Source: Piscinibacter defluvii (GTDB taxonomy: Bacteria; Pseudomonadota; Gammaproteobacteria; Burkholderiales; Burkholderiaceae_C). Taken from it: 64,000 bases of DNA. The notes beneath the pieces were generated by a model. That model saw only the letters and a list, made by a program, of their open reading frames with translations. It was not told the origin of the DNA and did no database searches. Position numbers and translations under genes: made by a program. The DNA lies in assembly GCF_004011805.1 (NCBI RefSeq), contig NZ_RCHJ01000004.1, positions 496,001 to 560,000 of the forward strand, written 5' to 3'. Positions 54,111 to 62,048 of this stretch are shown here, in pieces. The first letter of the stretch is position 1. The number at the start of each line of letters is the position of its first letter.

Positions 54111-55004
54111 ATGAACACGAAGTCGTACGAGAGCCTTCCGCCGCGCCCCGCGGCCTTCCTCGGCCTGGGCGTGATGGGCCACCCGATGGCCGGGCACCTG
54201 GCGCGCGCCGGGCACCGCGTGACGGTCTACAACCGCACGGCCGCCAAGGCCGCCGCCTGGGCCGGCGAGTACGGTGGCGCCACGGCCGCCACGCCGCGCG
54301 AGGCGGCCCAGGGCGCGGACCTGGTGTGCGCCTGCGTCGGTAACGACGACGACCTGCGCTCCGTCGCGCTCGGCCCCGACGGCGCCTTCGCCGGCATGCC
54401 GCGCGGCGCGGTGTTCGTCGACCACACCACCGCCTCGGCCGAGGTGGCACGCGAGCTGTACGCGGCCGCGAAGGAGCGTGGCGTGCATTTCGTCGATGCG
54501 CCCGTCTCGGGCGGCCAGGCCGGGGCGGTGAACGGCGTGCTGACGGTGATGTGCGGTGGCGATGCCGAGCCCTTCGAGCGCGTCAAGCCGGTGCTCGGCG
54601 CCTATGCGCGCGCGGTGACGCTGGTGGGCACGAGCGGCGCCGGCCAGCTCGCCAAGATGGTCAACCAGACCGCCATCGCCGGGCTGCTGCAGGGCCTGGC
54701 CGAGGCGATCGCCTTCGGCCAGAAGGCCGGCCTGGACATGAAGCTGGTGCTGGAGGTGATCGGCAAGGGCGCCGCGCAGAGCTGGCAGATGGACAACCGC
54801 GGCGGCACGATGATCGAGAACCGCTTCGACTTCGGCTTCGCGGTCGACTGGATGCGCAAGGACCTCGGCCTGGTGCTCGAGGAGGGCCGCCGGCTCGGCG
54901 CGCGGCTGCCGGTCACGGCGCTGGTGGACCAGTTCTACGCCGACGTGCAGGCCGCCGGCGGCAACCGGCTCGACACCTCGAGCCTGATCAAGCGGCTGCG
55001 TTAG
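54111..55004 (+). CDS. NAD(P)-dependent 3-hydroxyisobutyrate dehydrogenase-like oxidoreductase
   Basis: This 297-residue enzyme of the beta-hydroxyacid dehydrogenase family has the FLGLGVMGHPMAGHLA cofactor loop, DAPVSGGQAGA (substrate motif) and the catalytic lysine in GAGQLAKMVNQ. It could reduce or oxidise 3-hydroxyisobutyrate, tartronate semialdehyde or related acids. Substrate cannot be decided from sequence. ATG 54111 gives the family's N-terminus; an in-frame start 21 bases upstream is also possible. Confidence 0.88.
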   Translation: MNTKSYESLPPRPAAFLGLGVMGHPMAGHLARAGHRVTVYNRTAAKAAAWAGEYGGATAATPREAAQGADLVCACVGNDDDLRSVALGPDGAFAGMPRGAVFVDHTTASAEVARELYAAAKERGVHFVDAPVSGGQAGAVNGVLTVMCGGDAEPFERVKPVLGAYARAVTLVGTSGAGQLAKMVNQTAIAGLLQGLAEAIAFGQKAGLDMKLVLEVIGKGAAQSWQMDNRGGTMIENRFDFGFAVDWMRKDLGLVLEEGRRLGARLPVTALVDQFYADVQAAGGNRLDTSSLIKRLR

Positions 55005-55015
55005 CCCGCCGGCCG

Positions 55016-55651
55016 TCAGGGCGCCTTCTGGACGGACTTGGGCACCATGTCCGCCAGCTCGGCCTCGCTGACCACCTCGAACACGCGCACCACCTTCTGC
55101 ACGCCGCCGACGCCGCGCGCGATCTCGCTCGCGCGCGTGGCCTCGCGTTCGGTGACGCGGCCCATCAGGTAGACCACGCCCCGCTCGGTGACCACCTTGA
55201 AGGCGTTGGCCTGCAGGTCCTTCGCGTCGACGAAGCTCGCCTTGACCTTGCTGGTCAGGATGGTGTCGTTCGAGCGGCTGGTCAGCGAGGTCGCGCCCAT
55301 CACGCCGAGCTCGTTGACGATCGAGCGCACGTTCTCGATGCGCGCGACGTTCTGCTCGACGGCGGCCTTGTCGGCCTCGCTGGCCACCTCGCCGGTCAGC
55401 AGCAGCATGCGGTTGTAGCTGGTCGCGTTCACGTGGCCGCGGTCGCCGATGGCCTCGCGCACGCGCGACAGCGTCTTCAGCTCGATGCCCTGGTCCTCGA
55501 CCTGGGTGCCGGAGGTGCGGCGGTCGGCCACCACCAGGGTGGTGCCGACCACGGCGCCGCCCACGAGCAGCGGCGCACAGGCCGAGAACAGCGAACTGGC
55601 GGCCAGCGCCGCCAGCAGCGCGGAACGCCGCGCGATCGAGGAGCGGATCAT
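55016..55651 (-). CDS. dolP: BON-domain lipoprotein (YraP/DolP-like)
   Basis: A 211-residue protein with a lipoprotein signal (LFSAC lipobox at about residue 25) and two BON domains (about residues 65-120 and 140-200; YNRMLLLTGEVASEADKAAVEQ and GVVYLMGRVTEREA). DolP supports outer-membrane integrity. The gene follows diaA with a 4-base overlap, the conserved order of the rsmI-yraN-diaA-yraP block. Confidence 0.9.
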   Translation of the reverse strand: MIRSSIARRSALLAALAASSLFSACAPLLVGGAVVGTTLVVADRRTSGTQVEDQGIELKTLSRVREAIGDRGHVNATSYNRMLLLTGEVASEADKAAVEQNVARIENVRSIVNELGVMGATSLTSRSNDTILTSKVKASFVDAKDLQANAFKVVTERGVVYLMGRVTEREATRASEIARGVGGVQKVVRVFEVVSEAELADMVPKSVQKAP

Positions 55652-56244
55652 GTGTTTTCCTGTTCTCCGAGCAGCTGCAGGTCGACCGCATCGCAGATGC
55701 AGTGCAGCGCGAGGATGTGGACTTCCTGGATGCGCGCGGTGCGCTCGTGCGGCACGCAGATGTGCACGTCGGTCTCGCCCAGGCGCTCACGCAGCTTGCC
55801 GCCGCCGCGCCCGGTCAGCGCGATCACGGTCATCTCCTTGGCGCGCGCCGCGTCGACCGCCGCCAGCACGTTGGCCGAGTTGCCGCTGGTCGTGATGGCC
55901 ACCAGCACGTCGCCCGGCGCGCCGAGCGCCTGCACCTGCTTGGAGTAGATCGAGTTGAAGTCGTAATCGTTGCCGATCGCCGTCAGGATCGAGGTGTCGG
56001 TGGTCAGCGCGATGGCCGCGAGGCCGGGGCGCTCGCGTTCGAAGCGGCCGACGAACTCGGCGGCGAAATGCTGCGCATCGCTGGCCGAGCCGCCGTTGCC
56101 GCAGGCCAGCACCTTGCCGCCTGCCGTGATGCAGCCCACCACCGCGCCGACGGCGTCGGCGATCGGCTTGGCCAGGATCTCGGCGGCCGCGTACTTCAGG
56201 TCGGCGCTGTCGAAGAACTGCTGCTGGATGCGTTGTTCAAGCAT
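55648..56244 (-). CDS. diaA: SIS-domain protein, DiaA/GmhA-like phosphoheptose isomerase family
   Basis: A 198-residue SIS-domain protein with CGNGGSASDAQHFAAEFVGRFERERPGLAAI and ITTSGNSANVLAAV. It belongs to the GmhA/DiaA branch: GmhA isomerises sedoheptulose 7-phosphate for lipopolysaccharide, while DiaA stimulates DnaA-dependent initiation. The neighbours yraN and the BON lipoprotein favour DiaA. Start overlap is absent; the gene begins 65 bases after yraN. Confidence 0.85.
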   Translation of the reverse strand: MLEQRIQQQFFDSADLKYAAAEILAKPIADAVGAVVGCITAGGKVLACGNGGSASDAQHFAAEFVGRFERERPGLAAIALTTDTSILTAIGNDYDFNSIYSKQVQALGAPGDVLVAITTSGNSANVLAAVDAARAKEMTVIALTGRGGGKLRERLGETDVHICVPHERTARIQEVHILALHCICDAVDLQLLGEQENT

Positions 56245-56309
56245 GACGGGCGATCATAAGACAGGCGTCCGGCGGGCCGGTTCCGTCCCGGTTTCGTGCG
56301 GCAACGTGC

Positions 56310-56705
56310 TCAGGACGCGTCGAACGCGCCGCGCAGCCACTCGAGCCGGCCATCCTCGAGCGCGACCACGTCGAAGCGGCAGGGCGGCGGGCTGGCGAAG
56401 CGCAGCAGGTAGTGCCCGGCCGCGTACACGAGGCGCCGGCGCTTGGTCGCCACGACGCTCGCCGCGGCGCCGCCGAAGCGGTCGCTGGCGCGGGCGCGCA
56501 CCTCGACGAACACCAGCGTGCCGTCGGGCTCGCGCATCACCAGGTCGATCTCGCCGCCGCGCCCGGTGGGCCCGCGCGCGACCCGATAATTGCGCTCGAC
56601 CAGCACCAGGCCCTGCGCCTGCAGGTGAGCGAGCGCCGCCGACTCGGCGGCATCGCCGGTGGCCTTGGTGGTCACCCCGGTCGACGAGCCCCGCTTCGTG
56701 AACAT
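56310..56705 (-). CDS. yraN: YraN family endonuclease-like protein (UPF0102)
   Basis: A 131-residue protein with the restriction-endonuclease-like core of UPF0102: [25 protein letters not shown] contains the conserved Glu-Asp and Glu-x-Lys-like acids. Its function is unknown, though a nuclease role is often proposed. The start is uncertain: ATG 56705 overlaps the rsmI start, while a GTG at 56675 would avoid the overlap and give a 121-residue product. Confidence 0.87.
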   Translation of the reverse strand: MFTKRGSSTGVTTKATGDAAESAALAHLQAQGLVLVERNYRVARGPTGRGGEIDLVMREPDGTLVFVEVRARASDRFGGAAASVVATKRRRLVYAAGHYLLRFASPPPCRFDVVALEDGRLEWLRGAFDAS

Positions 56706-57612
56706 CGATCCCGTCCCCTCCCTGCGCCAGGCCGCGGCTGCCGCGGCCGGCACCCAGCAGCACCCCGCCGGGGCACTGTACGTGGTGGCCACGCCGATCG
56801 GCAACCTGGCGGACCTGAGCCTGCGCGCCATCCACCTGCTCGGCCTGGCCGACACCATCGCCTGCGAGGACACGCGCCACACCGCGCCGCTGCTGCGCCA
56901 CCTCGGCATCGACGGCAAGGCGCTGCTGCCGGTGCATGAGCACAACGAGCGGTCGGCGGCCGAGGTGGTGATCGCCCGGCTCGCGGCCGGCGAACGGGTG
57001 GCGCTGGTCAGCGACGCCGGCACGCCGGCCATCAGCGACCCGGGTGCGGCGCTGGTGGCGGCAGTGCGCGCGGCCGGATACCGCTGCATCCCGATACCGG
57101 GAGCGAGCAGCGCGCTGGCCGCGGTCAGCGTGGCCGGCGACCTGCGCGGCCAGGGGTTCCGGTTCGTCGGCTTCCTGCCGGCGCGCAGCGGCGAGCGCGC
57201 GCAAGCGCTGCAGGCCCTGGCCGCCTCGCGCGAGACCGGCGTGGTGTTCGAGGCGCCGCACCGCATCGAGGCCCTGGCCACCGCGCTGGCGGCGGCCTGC
57301 GGCGATCGCCCGCTCACGCTGTGCCGCGAGTTGACCAAGCAGTTCGAGACGGTGGTGACGCTGCCGGCACGCGAACTGCCGGACTGGCTGGCGGCCGACG
57401 CAAACCGGCTGCGCGGGGAGTTCGTGCTGGTGCTGCATGCGCTCGCAGAAGAGACCGCCGGCGCGGCCGGCGCGCACGACCGCACGCTGGCCACGCTGCT
57501 GGCGGAACTGCCGCTCAAGCAGGCCGTGGCCCTGGCCGCCAGCCTCACCGGCGCGCCCCGGAATGCGCTCTACGAGCGCGCGCTGGCACTCAAGAACGCC
57601 GACAACAGCTGA
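56698..57612 (+). CDS. rsmI: 16S rRNA (cytidine1402-2'-O)-methyltransferase
   Basis: A 304-residue methyltransferase with the [17 protein letters not shown] start, [19 protein letters not shown] and GASSALAA motifs of the tetrapyrrole methylase-like RsmI family. It methylates C1402 of 16S rRNA. GTG at 56698 was chosen; it lies within or next to the divergent yraN start. Longer products from GTG 56668 or 56659 are possible. In E. coli, lpoA lies between rsmI and yraN; here none does. Confidence 0.93.
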   Translation: MNIDPVPSLRQAAAAAAGTQQHPAGALYVVATPIGNLADLSLRAIHLLGLADTIACEDTRHTAPLLRHLGIDGKALLPVHEHNERSAAEVVIARLAAGERVALVSDAGTPAISDPGAALVAAVRAAGYRCIPIPGASSALAAVSVAGDLRGQGFRFVGFLPARSGERAQALQALAASRETGVVFEAPHRIEALATALAAACGDRPLTLCRELTKQFETVVTLPARELPDWLAADANRLRGEFVLVLHALAEETAGAAGAHDRTLATLLAELPLKQAVALAASLTGAPRNALYERALALKNADNS

Positions 57613-57618
57613 ACGCGA

Positions 57619-57651
57619 TCAGGGCGCGGTCAGGGCGCGTTCAGGTGCCGC
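57619..57651 (-). repeat. Three tandem 11-base units with stop codons in all frames
   Basis: TCAGGGCGCGG, TCAGGGCGCGT and TCAGGTGCCGC follow each other at 57619-57651. Read on the minus strand, each begins or ends in TGA, and the 11-base period places the stops in three different frames, the first being the stop of the gene at 57641. No terminator hairpin is seen. Confidence 0.6.
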
Positions 57652-57988
57652 TCTTCGGCGCGACCTGGGCGTCGTGCTTCTGGCGCTTGATGCTGCGGCT
57701 GGCGTGGTTCTGCATCTTGTGCAGCTGCCGGCGCTCGTGGCGCGTCACCGTGCCATCCGCCTTGGCCGTGTTCTCGGCCTTGTCGACGGCAGCCTGCTTG
57801 CGCTCGAGCCGGTGGGTCTCGCGCTTCGTCAGCGCGCCCGAGGCCACGCCCTGGTCGATGCGCCTTTCCTGGTTCGCCTGCCGCTGGTCGATGCCGGGCG
57901 TGGCGGCAGGTGAGGACGCGGCCTGGGCGAAGGCGGCGGCAGCGCTCAGGGCCAGGAGGGCAGCGGCAAGGGGCTTGATGACGTTCAT
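57641..57988 (-). CDS. Secreted basic helical protein of unknown function
   Basis: A 115-residue protein with a signal peptide (residues 1-22, AAALLALSAAAAFAQA). The mature part is charged and helical, with DQRQANQERRIDQGVASGALTKRETHRLERKQ and a similar second half RADGTVTRHERRQLHKMQNHASRSI. The two halves look like related EF-hand-like or helical repeats found in a small family of Burkholderiales periplasmic proteins. Its role is unknown. Gene starts 164 bases from tldD, divergent. Confidence 0.82.
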   Translation of the reverse strand: MNVIKPLAAALLALSAAAAFAQAASSPAATPGIDQRQANQERRIDQGVASGALTKRETHRLERKQAAVDKAENTAKADGTVTRHERRQLHKMQNHASRSIKRQKHDAQVAPKSGT

Positions 57989-58121
57989 GTCGATTCCTGT
58001 GGGCGACGGTTCAAGGGTTGCGGGGCGCGACGGCTCCGTGCCGTTCCAACGAAGCGTTCGCGACGGCCGTGCACCCGCCCTGTGTAAAGCCCGGTAAAGC
58101 TGCGCGCGGCGACGCCGCTCC

Positions 58122-58127
58122 TACAAT
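58122..58127 (+). promoter_or_regulatory. Candidate -10 box of tldD
   Basis: TACAAT lies 25 bases before the tldD ATG, with AAGGAG between as ribosome site. No convincing -35 was found in the remaining 58000-58120 stretch, which otherwise shows no feature. Confidence 0.4.
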
Positions 58128-58152
58128 GGTCCGGCACCTCGAAGGAGTGCCC

Positions 58153-59628
58153 ATGATCTCGCGCGAACCGACCATCGAACGCCTGGCCATCGCCCGCTCG
58201 TTCCTGCTCGAACCCTTCGGCCTGACCGAGGCCACGCTGGCCAAGGCGCTGGCGTCGATCGCCACCCACCGCATCGACGACGCCGACCTGTACTTCCAGT
58301 ACACCCGCAGCGAGGGCTGGAGCCTCGAGGAGGGCATCGTCAAGAGCGGCAGCTTCGGCATCGACCAGGGCGTGGGCGTGCGCGCGGTGGCGGGCGAGAA
58401 GACCGCCTTCGCCTATTCGGACGACATCTCCGAGGCCGCGCTGCTCGACGCCGCGGCCACGGTGCGCAGCATCGCCGCCGCGGGGCAGAGCCGGCGCGTC
58501 AAGACGGGCGGTGCGACGAAGGTCGCTGCCAGCCGCGTGCTCTACCCGCCGATGGACCCGATCGCCACGCTCGACAGCACGCAAAAGGTGGCGCTGCTCG
58601 AGAAGGTGGAGAAGCTCGCCCGCGCGAAGGACCCGCGCATCGTGCAGGTGATGGCGGGCCTGGCCGGCGAATATGACGTGGTGCTGGTGGCGCGTGCCGA
58701 CGGCACGCTGGCGGCCGACGTGCGGCCGCTGGTGCGGCTGTCGGTCACCGTGATCGCCGAGCAGACGGTCGACGGCCAGGTGCGGCGCGAGGTCGGCACC
58801 GGCGGCGGCGGCGGGCGCTTCGGCTTCGGCTATTTCCACGACGCGGTGATCGAGGGCTATGTCGAGCAGGCGGTCAACGCGGCGCTGACCAACCTCGAGT
58901 CGCGCCCGGCCAAGGCCGGCGAGATGAACGTGGTGCTCGGTCCCGGCTGGCCCGGCGTGCTCCTGCACGAGGCGGTCGGCCACGGCCTGGAGGGCGACTT
59001 CAACCGCAAGGGCTCGAGCGCCTTCTCCGGCCGCATCGGCCAGCGCGTGGCGGCCAAGGGCGTGACGGTGCTCGACGACGGCACCCTGCCGGACCGGCGC
59101 GGCTCGCTGAACGTCGACGACGAGGGCCACCCCTCGCAGCGCAACGTGCTGATCGAGGACGGCATCCTGAAGGGCTACATCCAGGACGCGCTGAACGCCC
59201 GCCTGATGAAGGTGAAGCCCACCGGCAACGGCCGGCGCGAGAGTTATGCGGCGGTGCCGATGCCGCGCATGACCAACACCTACATGCTCGGCGGCGACAA
59301 GACCAGGGAAGAGATCATCGCCGGCCTCAAGCGCGGGCTGTACGCCACCAACTTCGGCGGCGGGCAGGTGGACATCACCAGCGGCAAGTTCGTGTTCTCG
59401 GCCAGCGAGGCCTTCTGGGTCGAGAACGGCCGCATCCAGTACCCGGTCAAGGGCGCGACCATCATCGGCAACGGCCCGGACGCGCTGACCCGCGTGACCG
59501 CGATCGGCAACGACATGAAGCTCGATACCGGCGTGGGCGTGTGCGGCAAGGACGGCCAGAGCGTGCCGGTCGGCGTCGGCCAGCCGACGCTTCGCATCGA
59601 CGCGCTGACCGTGGGCGGCACCGCATGA
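58153..59628 (+). CDS. tldD: TldD metalloprotease subunit
   Basis: A 491-residue protease. The zinc motif HEAVGHGLEGD and the C-terminal block LGGDKTREEIIAGLKRGLYATNFGGGQVD are those of TldD. With TldE (PmbA) it degrades unfolded peptides and matures microcin- and CcdA-type substrates. tldE is not in the window. The start has a GAAGGAG site. Confidence 0.95.
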   Translation: MISREPTIERLAIARSFLLEPFGLTEATLAKALASIATHRIDDADLYFQYTRSEGWSLEEGIVKSGSFGIDQGVGVRAVAGEKTAFAYSDDISEAALLDAAATVRSIAAAGQSRRVKTGGATKVAASRVLYPPMDPIATLDSTQKVALLEKVEKLARAKDPRIVQVMAGLAGEYDVVLVARADGTLAADVRPLVRLSVTVIAEQTVDGQVRREVGTGGGGGRFGFGYFHDAVIEGYVEQAVNAALTNLESRPAKAGEMNVVLGPGWPGVLLHEAVGHGLEGDFNRKGSSAFSGRIGQRVAAKGVTVLDDGTLPDRRGSLNVDDEGHPSQRNVLIEDGILKGYIQDALNARLMKVKPTGNGRRESYAAVPMPRMTNTYMLGGDKTREEIIAGLKRGLYATNFGGGQVDITSGKFVFSASEAFWVENGRIQYPVKGATIIGNGPDALTRVTAIGNDMKLDTGVGVCGKDGQSVPVGVGQPTLRIDALTVGGTA

Positions 59629-59655
59629 GCCGTTTCGTGCGCGCCACGCCGGCGC

Positions 59656-59686
59656 TTGACGCAGTGCAGCACCCGCGTGCTACAGT
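59656..59686 (+). promoter_or_regulatory. Promoter of the aroG leader
   Basis: TTGACG at 59656-59661 and TACAGT at 59681-59686 are 19 bases apart; the latter is preceded by TGC, giving an extended -10. The leader-peptide ATG at 59694 would lie at about the transcription start. Confidence 0.55.
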
Positions 59687-59693
59687 CCCTGCC

Positions 59694-59768
59694 ATGCGTT
59701 CGCGCCAGTATTTCTTTGCGTACTTTTGGTTCTCGCACCGCCCGGCGGATGGAGAGGCCCCTCTGTAA
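59694..59768 (+). CDS. Leader peptide of the aroG attenuator (Tyr/Phe-rich)
   Basis: A 24-codon reading frame, MRSRQYFFAYFWFSHRPADG and four further residues, with seven aromatic residues in an eight-residue stretch (YFFAYFWF). It lies between the promoter and a strong terminator ahead of a Phe/Tyr-type DAHP synthase gene. That is the arrangement of amino-acid attenuation leaders. The GCCCGGCGG after the control codons (59740-59748) is identical to the 3' arm of the terminator (59812-59820), so it can take over the 5' arm. Stalling at Phe or Tyr codons should allow readthrough. Confidence 0.75.
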   Translation: MRSRQYFFAYFWFSHRPADGEAPL

Positions 59769-59796
59769 GCAAAGCAGAACGCGCCAAGATCCAGCA

Positions 59797-59828
59797 AACC
59801 GCCGGGCTCCAGCCCGGCGGTTTTTTTT
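59797..59828 (+). terminator. Rho-independent attenuator terminator before aroG
   Basis: AACCGCCGGGCT (59797-59808) and AGCCCGGCGGTT (59811-59822) form a long GC-rich hairpin followed by eight T residues (59821-59828). It lies between the leader peptide and the aroG gene, 44 bases before the ATG. Confidence 0.88.
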
Positions 59829-59871
59829 CGTCCCCGCACCACTCGAACACCACCCGAAGGAGCCGCCGCCC

Positions 59872-60990
59872 ATGTCTGCCAAGTCCACCAGCAGCCCGGA
59901 GGGTTGGTATGCGCACACCGAACGCACCAGCCAGACCGACGACCAACGCATCGAGGATGTCGTGCCGCTGCCGCCGCCCGAACACCTGATCCGCTTCTTC
60001 CCGATCGCCGGCACGGCGGTGGAGAAGCTGATCGGCCGCACCCGCGCGGCGATCCGCGACATCATGCAGCGCAAGGACGACCGGCTGCTGGTGATCATGG
60101 GCCCGTGTTCGATCCACGACCCGGCCGCCGCGCTCGACTACGCGCGCCGCCTGAAGGCGCAGCGCGACAAGTTCGCCGGCACGCTGGAGATCGTGATGCG
60201 GGTGTACTTCGAGAAACCGCGCACCACGGTGGGCTGGAAGGGCCTGATCAACGACCCCTACCTCGACGAGAGCTACCGCATCGACGAGGGCCTGCGCATC
60301 GCACGCCAGCTGCTCGTCGAGATCAACCGGCTCGGCATGCCGGCGGGCAGCGAGTTCCTCGACGTGATCTCGCCGCAGTACATCGGCGACCTGATCTCCT
60401 GGGGCGCGATCGGCGCACGCACCACCGAGAGCCAGGTGCACCGCGAGCTGGCCTCGGGCCTGTCGGCGCCGATCGGCTTCAAGAACGGCACCGACGGCAA
60501 CATCAAGATCGCGATCGACGCGATCCAGGCCGCGGCACGGCCGCACCATTTCCTGTCCGTCCACAAGAACGGCCAGGTGGCGATCGTCGAGACCCGCGGC
60601 AACAAGGACTGCCACGTGATCCTGCGCGGCGGCAAGGCGCCGAACTACGACGCTGCCAGCGTGGCCACAGCCTGCAAGGAAATCGAGGCGGCCAAGCTCG
60701 ACTGCACGCTGATGGTGGACTGCAGTCACGCCAACAGCAGCAAGCAGCACGAGCGCCAGCTCGAGGTGGCGCGCGACATCGGCACGCAGATCGCCGGCGG
60801 CAGCCGCTGCATCTTCGGCGTGATGGTCGAGAGCCACCTGAACGGCGGCGCGCAGAAGTTCAGCCCGGGCAAGGACGACCCGGAGAAGCTCGAGTACGGC
60901 AAGAGCATCACCGACGCCTGCATCGGCTGGGAGCCCTCGCTGCAGGTGCTTGAGACGCTGCACGACGCCGTGAAGGCGCGTCGCCGCTGA
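59872..60990 (+). CDS. aroG: 3-deoxy-7-phosphoheptulonate synthase (class I)
   Basis: A 372-residue class I DAHP synthase: IMGPCSIHDPAAALDYA, FEKPRTTVGWKGLINDP, GARTTESQVHRELASGLSAPIGFKNG and DCSHANSSKQ are the phosphoenolpyruvate, erythrose-phosphate and metal site motifs. It starts the shikimate pathway that makes chorismate. The leader peptide's Tyr and Phe codons suggest control by these amino acids in addition to feedback inhibition. GAAGGAG precedes the ATG. It indirectly supplies chorismate to the pigment chorismatase. Confidence 0.95.
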   Translation: MSAKSTSSPEGWYAHTERTSQTDDQRIEDVVPLPPPEHLIRFFPIAGTAVEKLIGRTRAAIRDIMQRKDDRLLVIMGPCSIHDPAAALDYARRLKAQRDKFAGTLEIVMRVYFEKPRTTVGWKGLINDPYLDESYRIDEGLRIARQLLVEINRLGMPAGSEFLDVISPQYIGDLISWGAIGARTTESQVHRELASGLSAPIGFKNGTDGNIKIAIDAIQAAARPHHFLSVHKNGQVAIVETRGNKDCHVILRGGKAPNYDAASVATACKEIEAAKLDCTLMVDCSHANSSKQHERQLEVARDIGTQIAGGSRCIFGVMVESHLNGGAQKFSPGKDDPEKLEYGKSITDACIGWEPSLQVLETLHDAVKARRR

Positions 60991-61140
60991 CATGATTGGA
61001 CATGTGAGCAAGCACTTGCAATAGCTGGTAAGCAGTCTGGGCGCGGCCGTAATCGAGGTGAAGCGGAGAAAGAAGGCTGGCCTGCGGGGCCCGGGAGCGC
61101 TGCAATGGCGCTTCCCTCAACCGACCCCGGAGGTCACACC

Positions 61141-61389
61141 ATGAAGAAACTCCTCGCCCTCCTTGCCGCCTCGAGCCTCGCGCTCGGCGCCCTGGCGCAG
61201 ACGGCGGCCGCCGACCCGGCCGCGGCGCAGGCCGCCTTCAAGAAGGCCGATGCCAACGGCGACGGCAAGCTGTCCAAGGACGAGGCGGCCAAGTTGCCGA
61301 AGATCGCCTCGATGTTCGACACCCTCGACCAGAACAAGGACGGCGCGCTCGACCTGGCCGAGTTCTCGGCCGGCTTCACCGCGGCCTGA
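61141..61389 (+). CDS. Small secreted EF-hand protein
   Basis: An 82-residue protein with a signal peptide (LLALLAASSLALGALAQ) and two EF-hand loops, DANGDGKLSKDE and DQNKDGALDLAE, each with the required calcium-coordinating acids. A GGAGGT ribosome site is 9 bases before the ATG. It probably binds calcium in the periplasm; its partner is unknown. The 150-base gap upstream contains a loose hairpin but no clear promoter. Confidence 0.88.
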   Translation: MKKLLALLAASSLALGALAQTAAADPAAAQAAFKKADANGDGKLSKDEAAKLPKIASMFDTLDQNKDGALDLAEFSAGFTAA

Positions 61390-61419
61390 CGGCCGGCTCG
61401 CGCGCGGCCACTCCCGCAC

Positions 61420-61992
61420 TCAAGTGCCGCGCGCGAGCTTCTCGCTCTTCCAGTAGACGTCGTCGCCGCCGCGGCCGTCGAGGTTGGCGCGATTCAGCAC
61501 ACGCGCCAGCACGAACAGCAGGTCAGACAGCCGGTTCAGGTACTGGCGCGGCGGATCGCGCAGCGGCTCGGCATGGTTGAGCGCCACCACCGCGCGCTCG
61601 GCCCGCCGCGCAACGGTGCGGCACACATGCGCCAGCGCGGCGCTGCGCGTGCCGGCCGGCAGGATGAACTCCTGCAGCTTGGGCAGCGTGGCGTTGTGCT
61701 GCGCCAGCGCCTCGTCGAGCCGCAGTACGGCCTCGTCCTTGAGCAGCTGGAAGCCGGGGATGGACAGTTCGCCGCCCAGGTTGAACAGCTCGTGCTGGAT
61801 CACCACCAGCAGCTCGCGCACGTCGTCGGGCAGCGGCTCGGCCAGCAGCACGCCCAGGTTCGAGTTCAGCTCGTCGACATCGCCCATGGCCTGCACGCGC
61901 AGGTGGTCTTTCGCGACGCGCGTGCCGTCGCCCAGCCCGGTGGTGCCGTCGTCGCCGGTGCGGGTGGCGATCTGCGTGAGGCGTTGTCCCAT
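61420..61992 (-). CDS. PduO-type cob(I)alamin adenosyltransferase
   Basis: A 190-residue enzyme with ATRTGDDGTTGLGDG (ATP-binding N-terminus), MGDVDELNSNLGVL, and the C-terminal CRTVARRAERAVVAL and RYLNRLSDLLFVLAR-like YLNRLSDLLFVLARVLNR. It makes adenosylcobalamin from cob(I)alamin and ATP. ATG 61992 was chosen; an ATG 18 bases upstream is also in frame. It is divergent from the oxidase gene. Confidence 0.93.
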   Translation of the reverse strand: MGQRLTQIATRTGDDGTTGLGDGTRVAKDHLRVQAMGDVDELNSNLGVLLAEPLPDDVRELLVVIQHELFNLGGELSIPGFQLLKDEAVLRLDEALAQHNATLPKLQEFILPAGTRSAALAHVCRTVARRAERAVVALNHAEPLRDPPRQYLNRLSDLLFVLARVLNRANLDGRGGDDVYWKSEKLARGT

Positions 61993-62048
61993 GGGCCCGA
62001 TGGTAGCCAATGCCTAGAATGATCCGCACCCACCAGCCGGAGCCCGTG

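Noticed and set aside
61090-61116. Bulged hairpin between aroG and the EF-hand gene as terminator or riboswitch
   Set aside because: The stem has a bulge, there is no T-run and no conserved core could be recognised.
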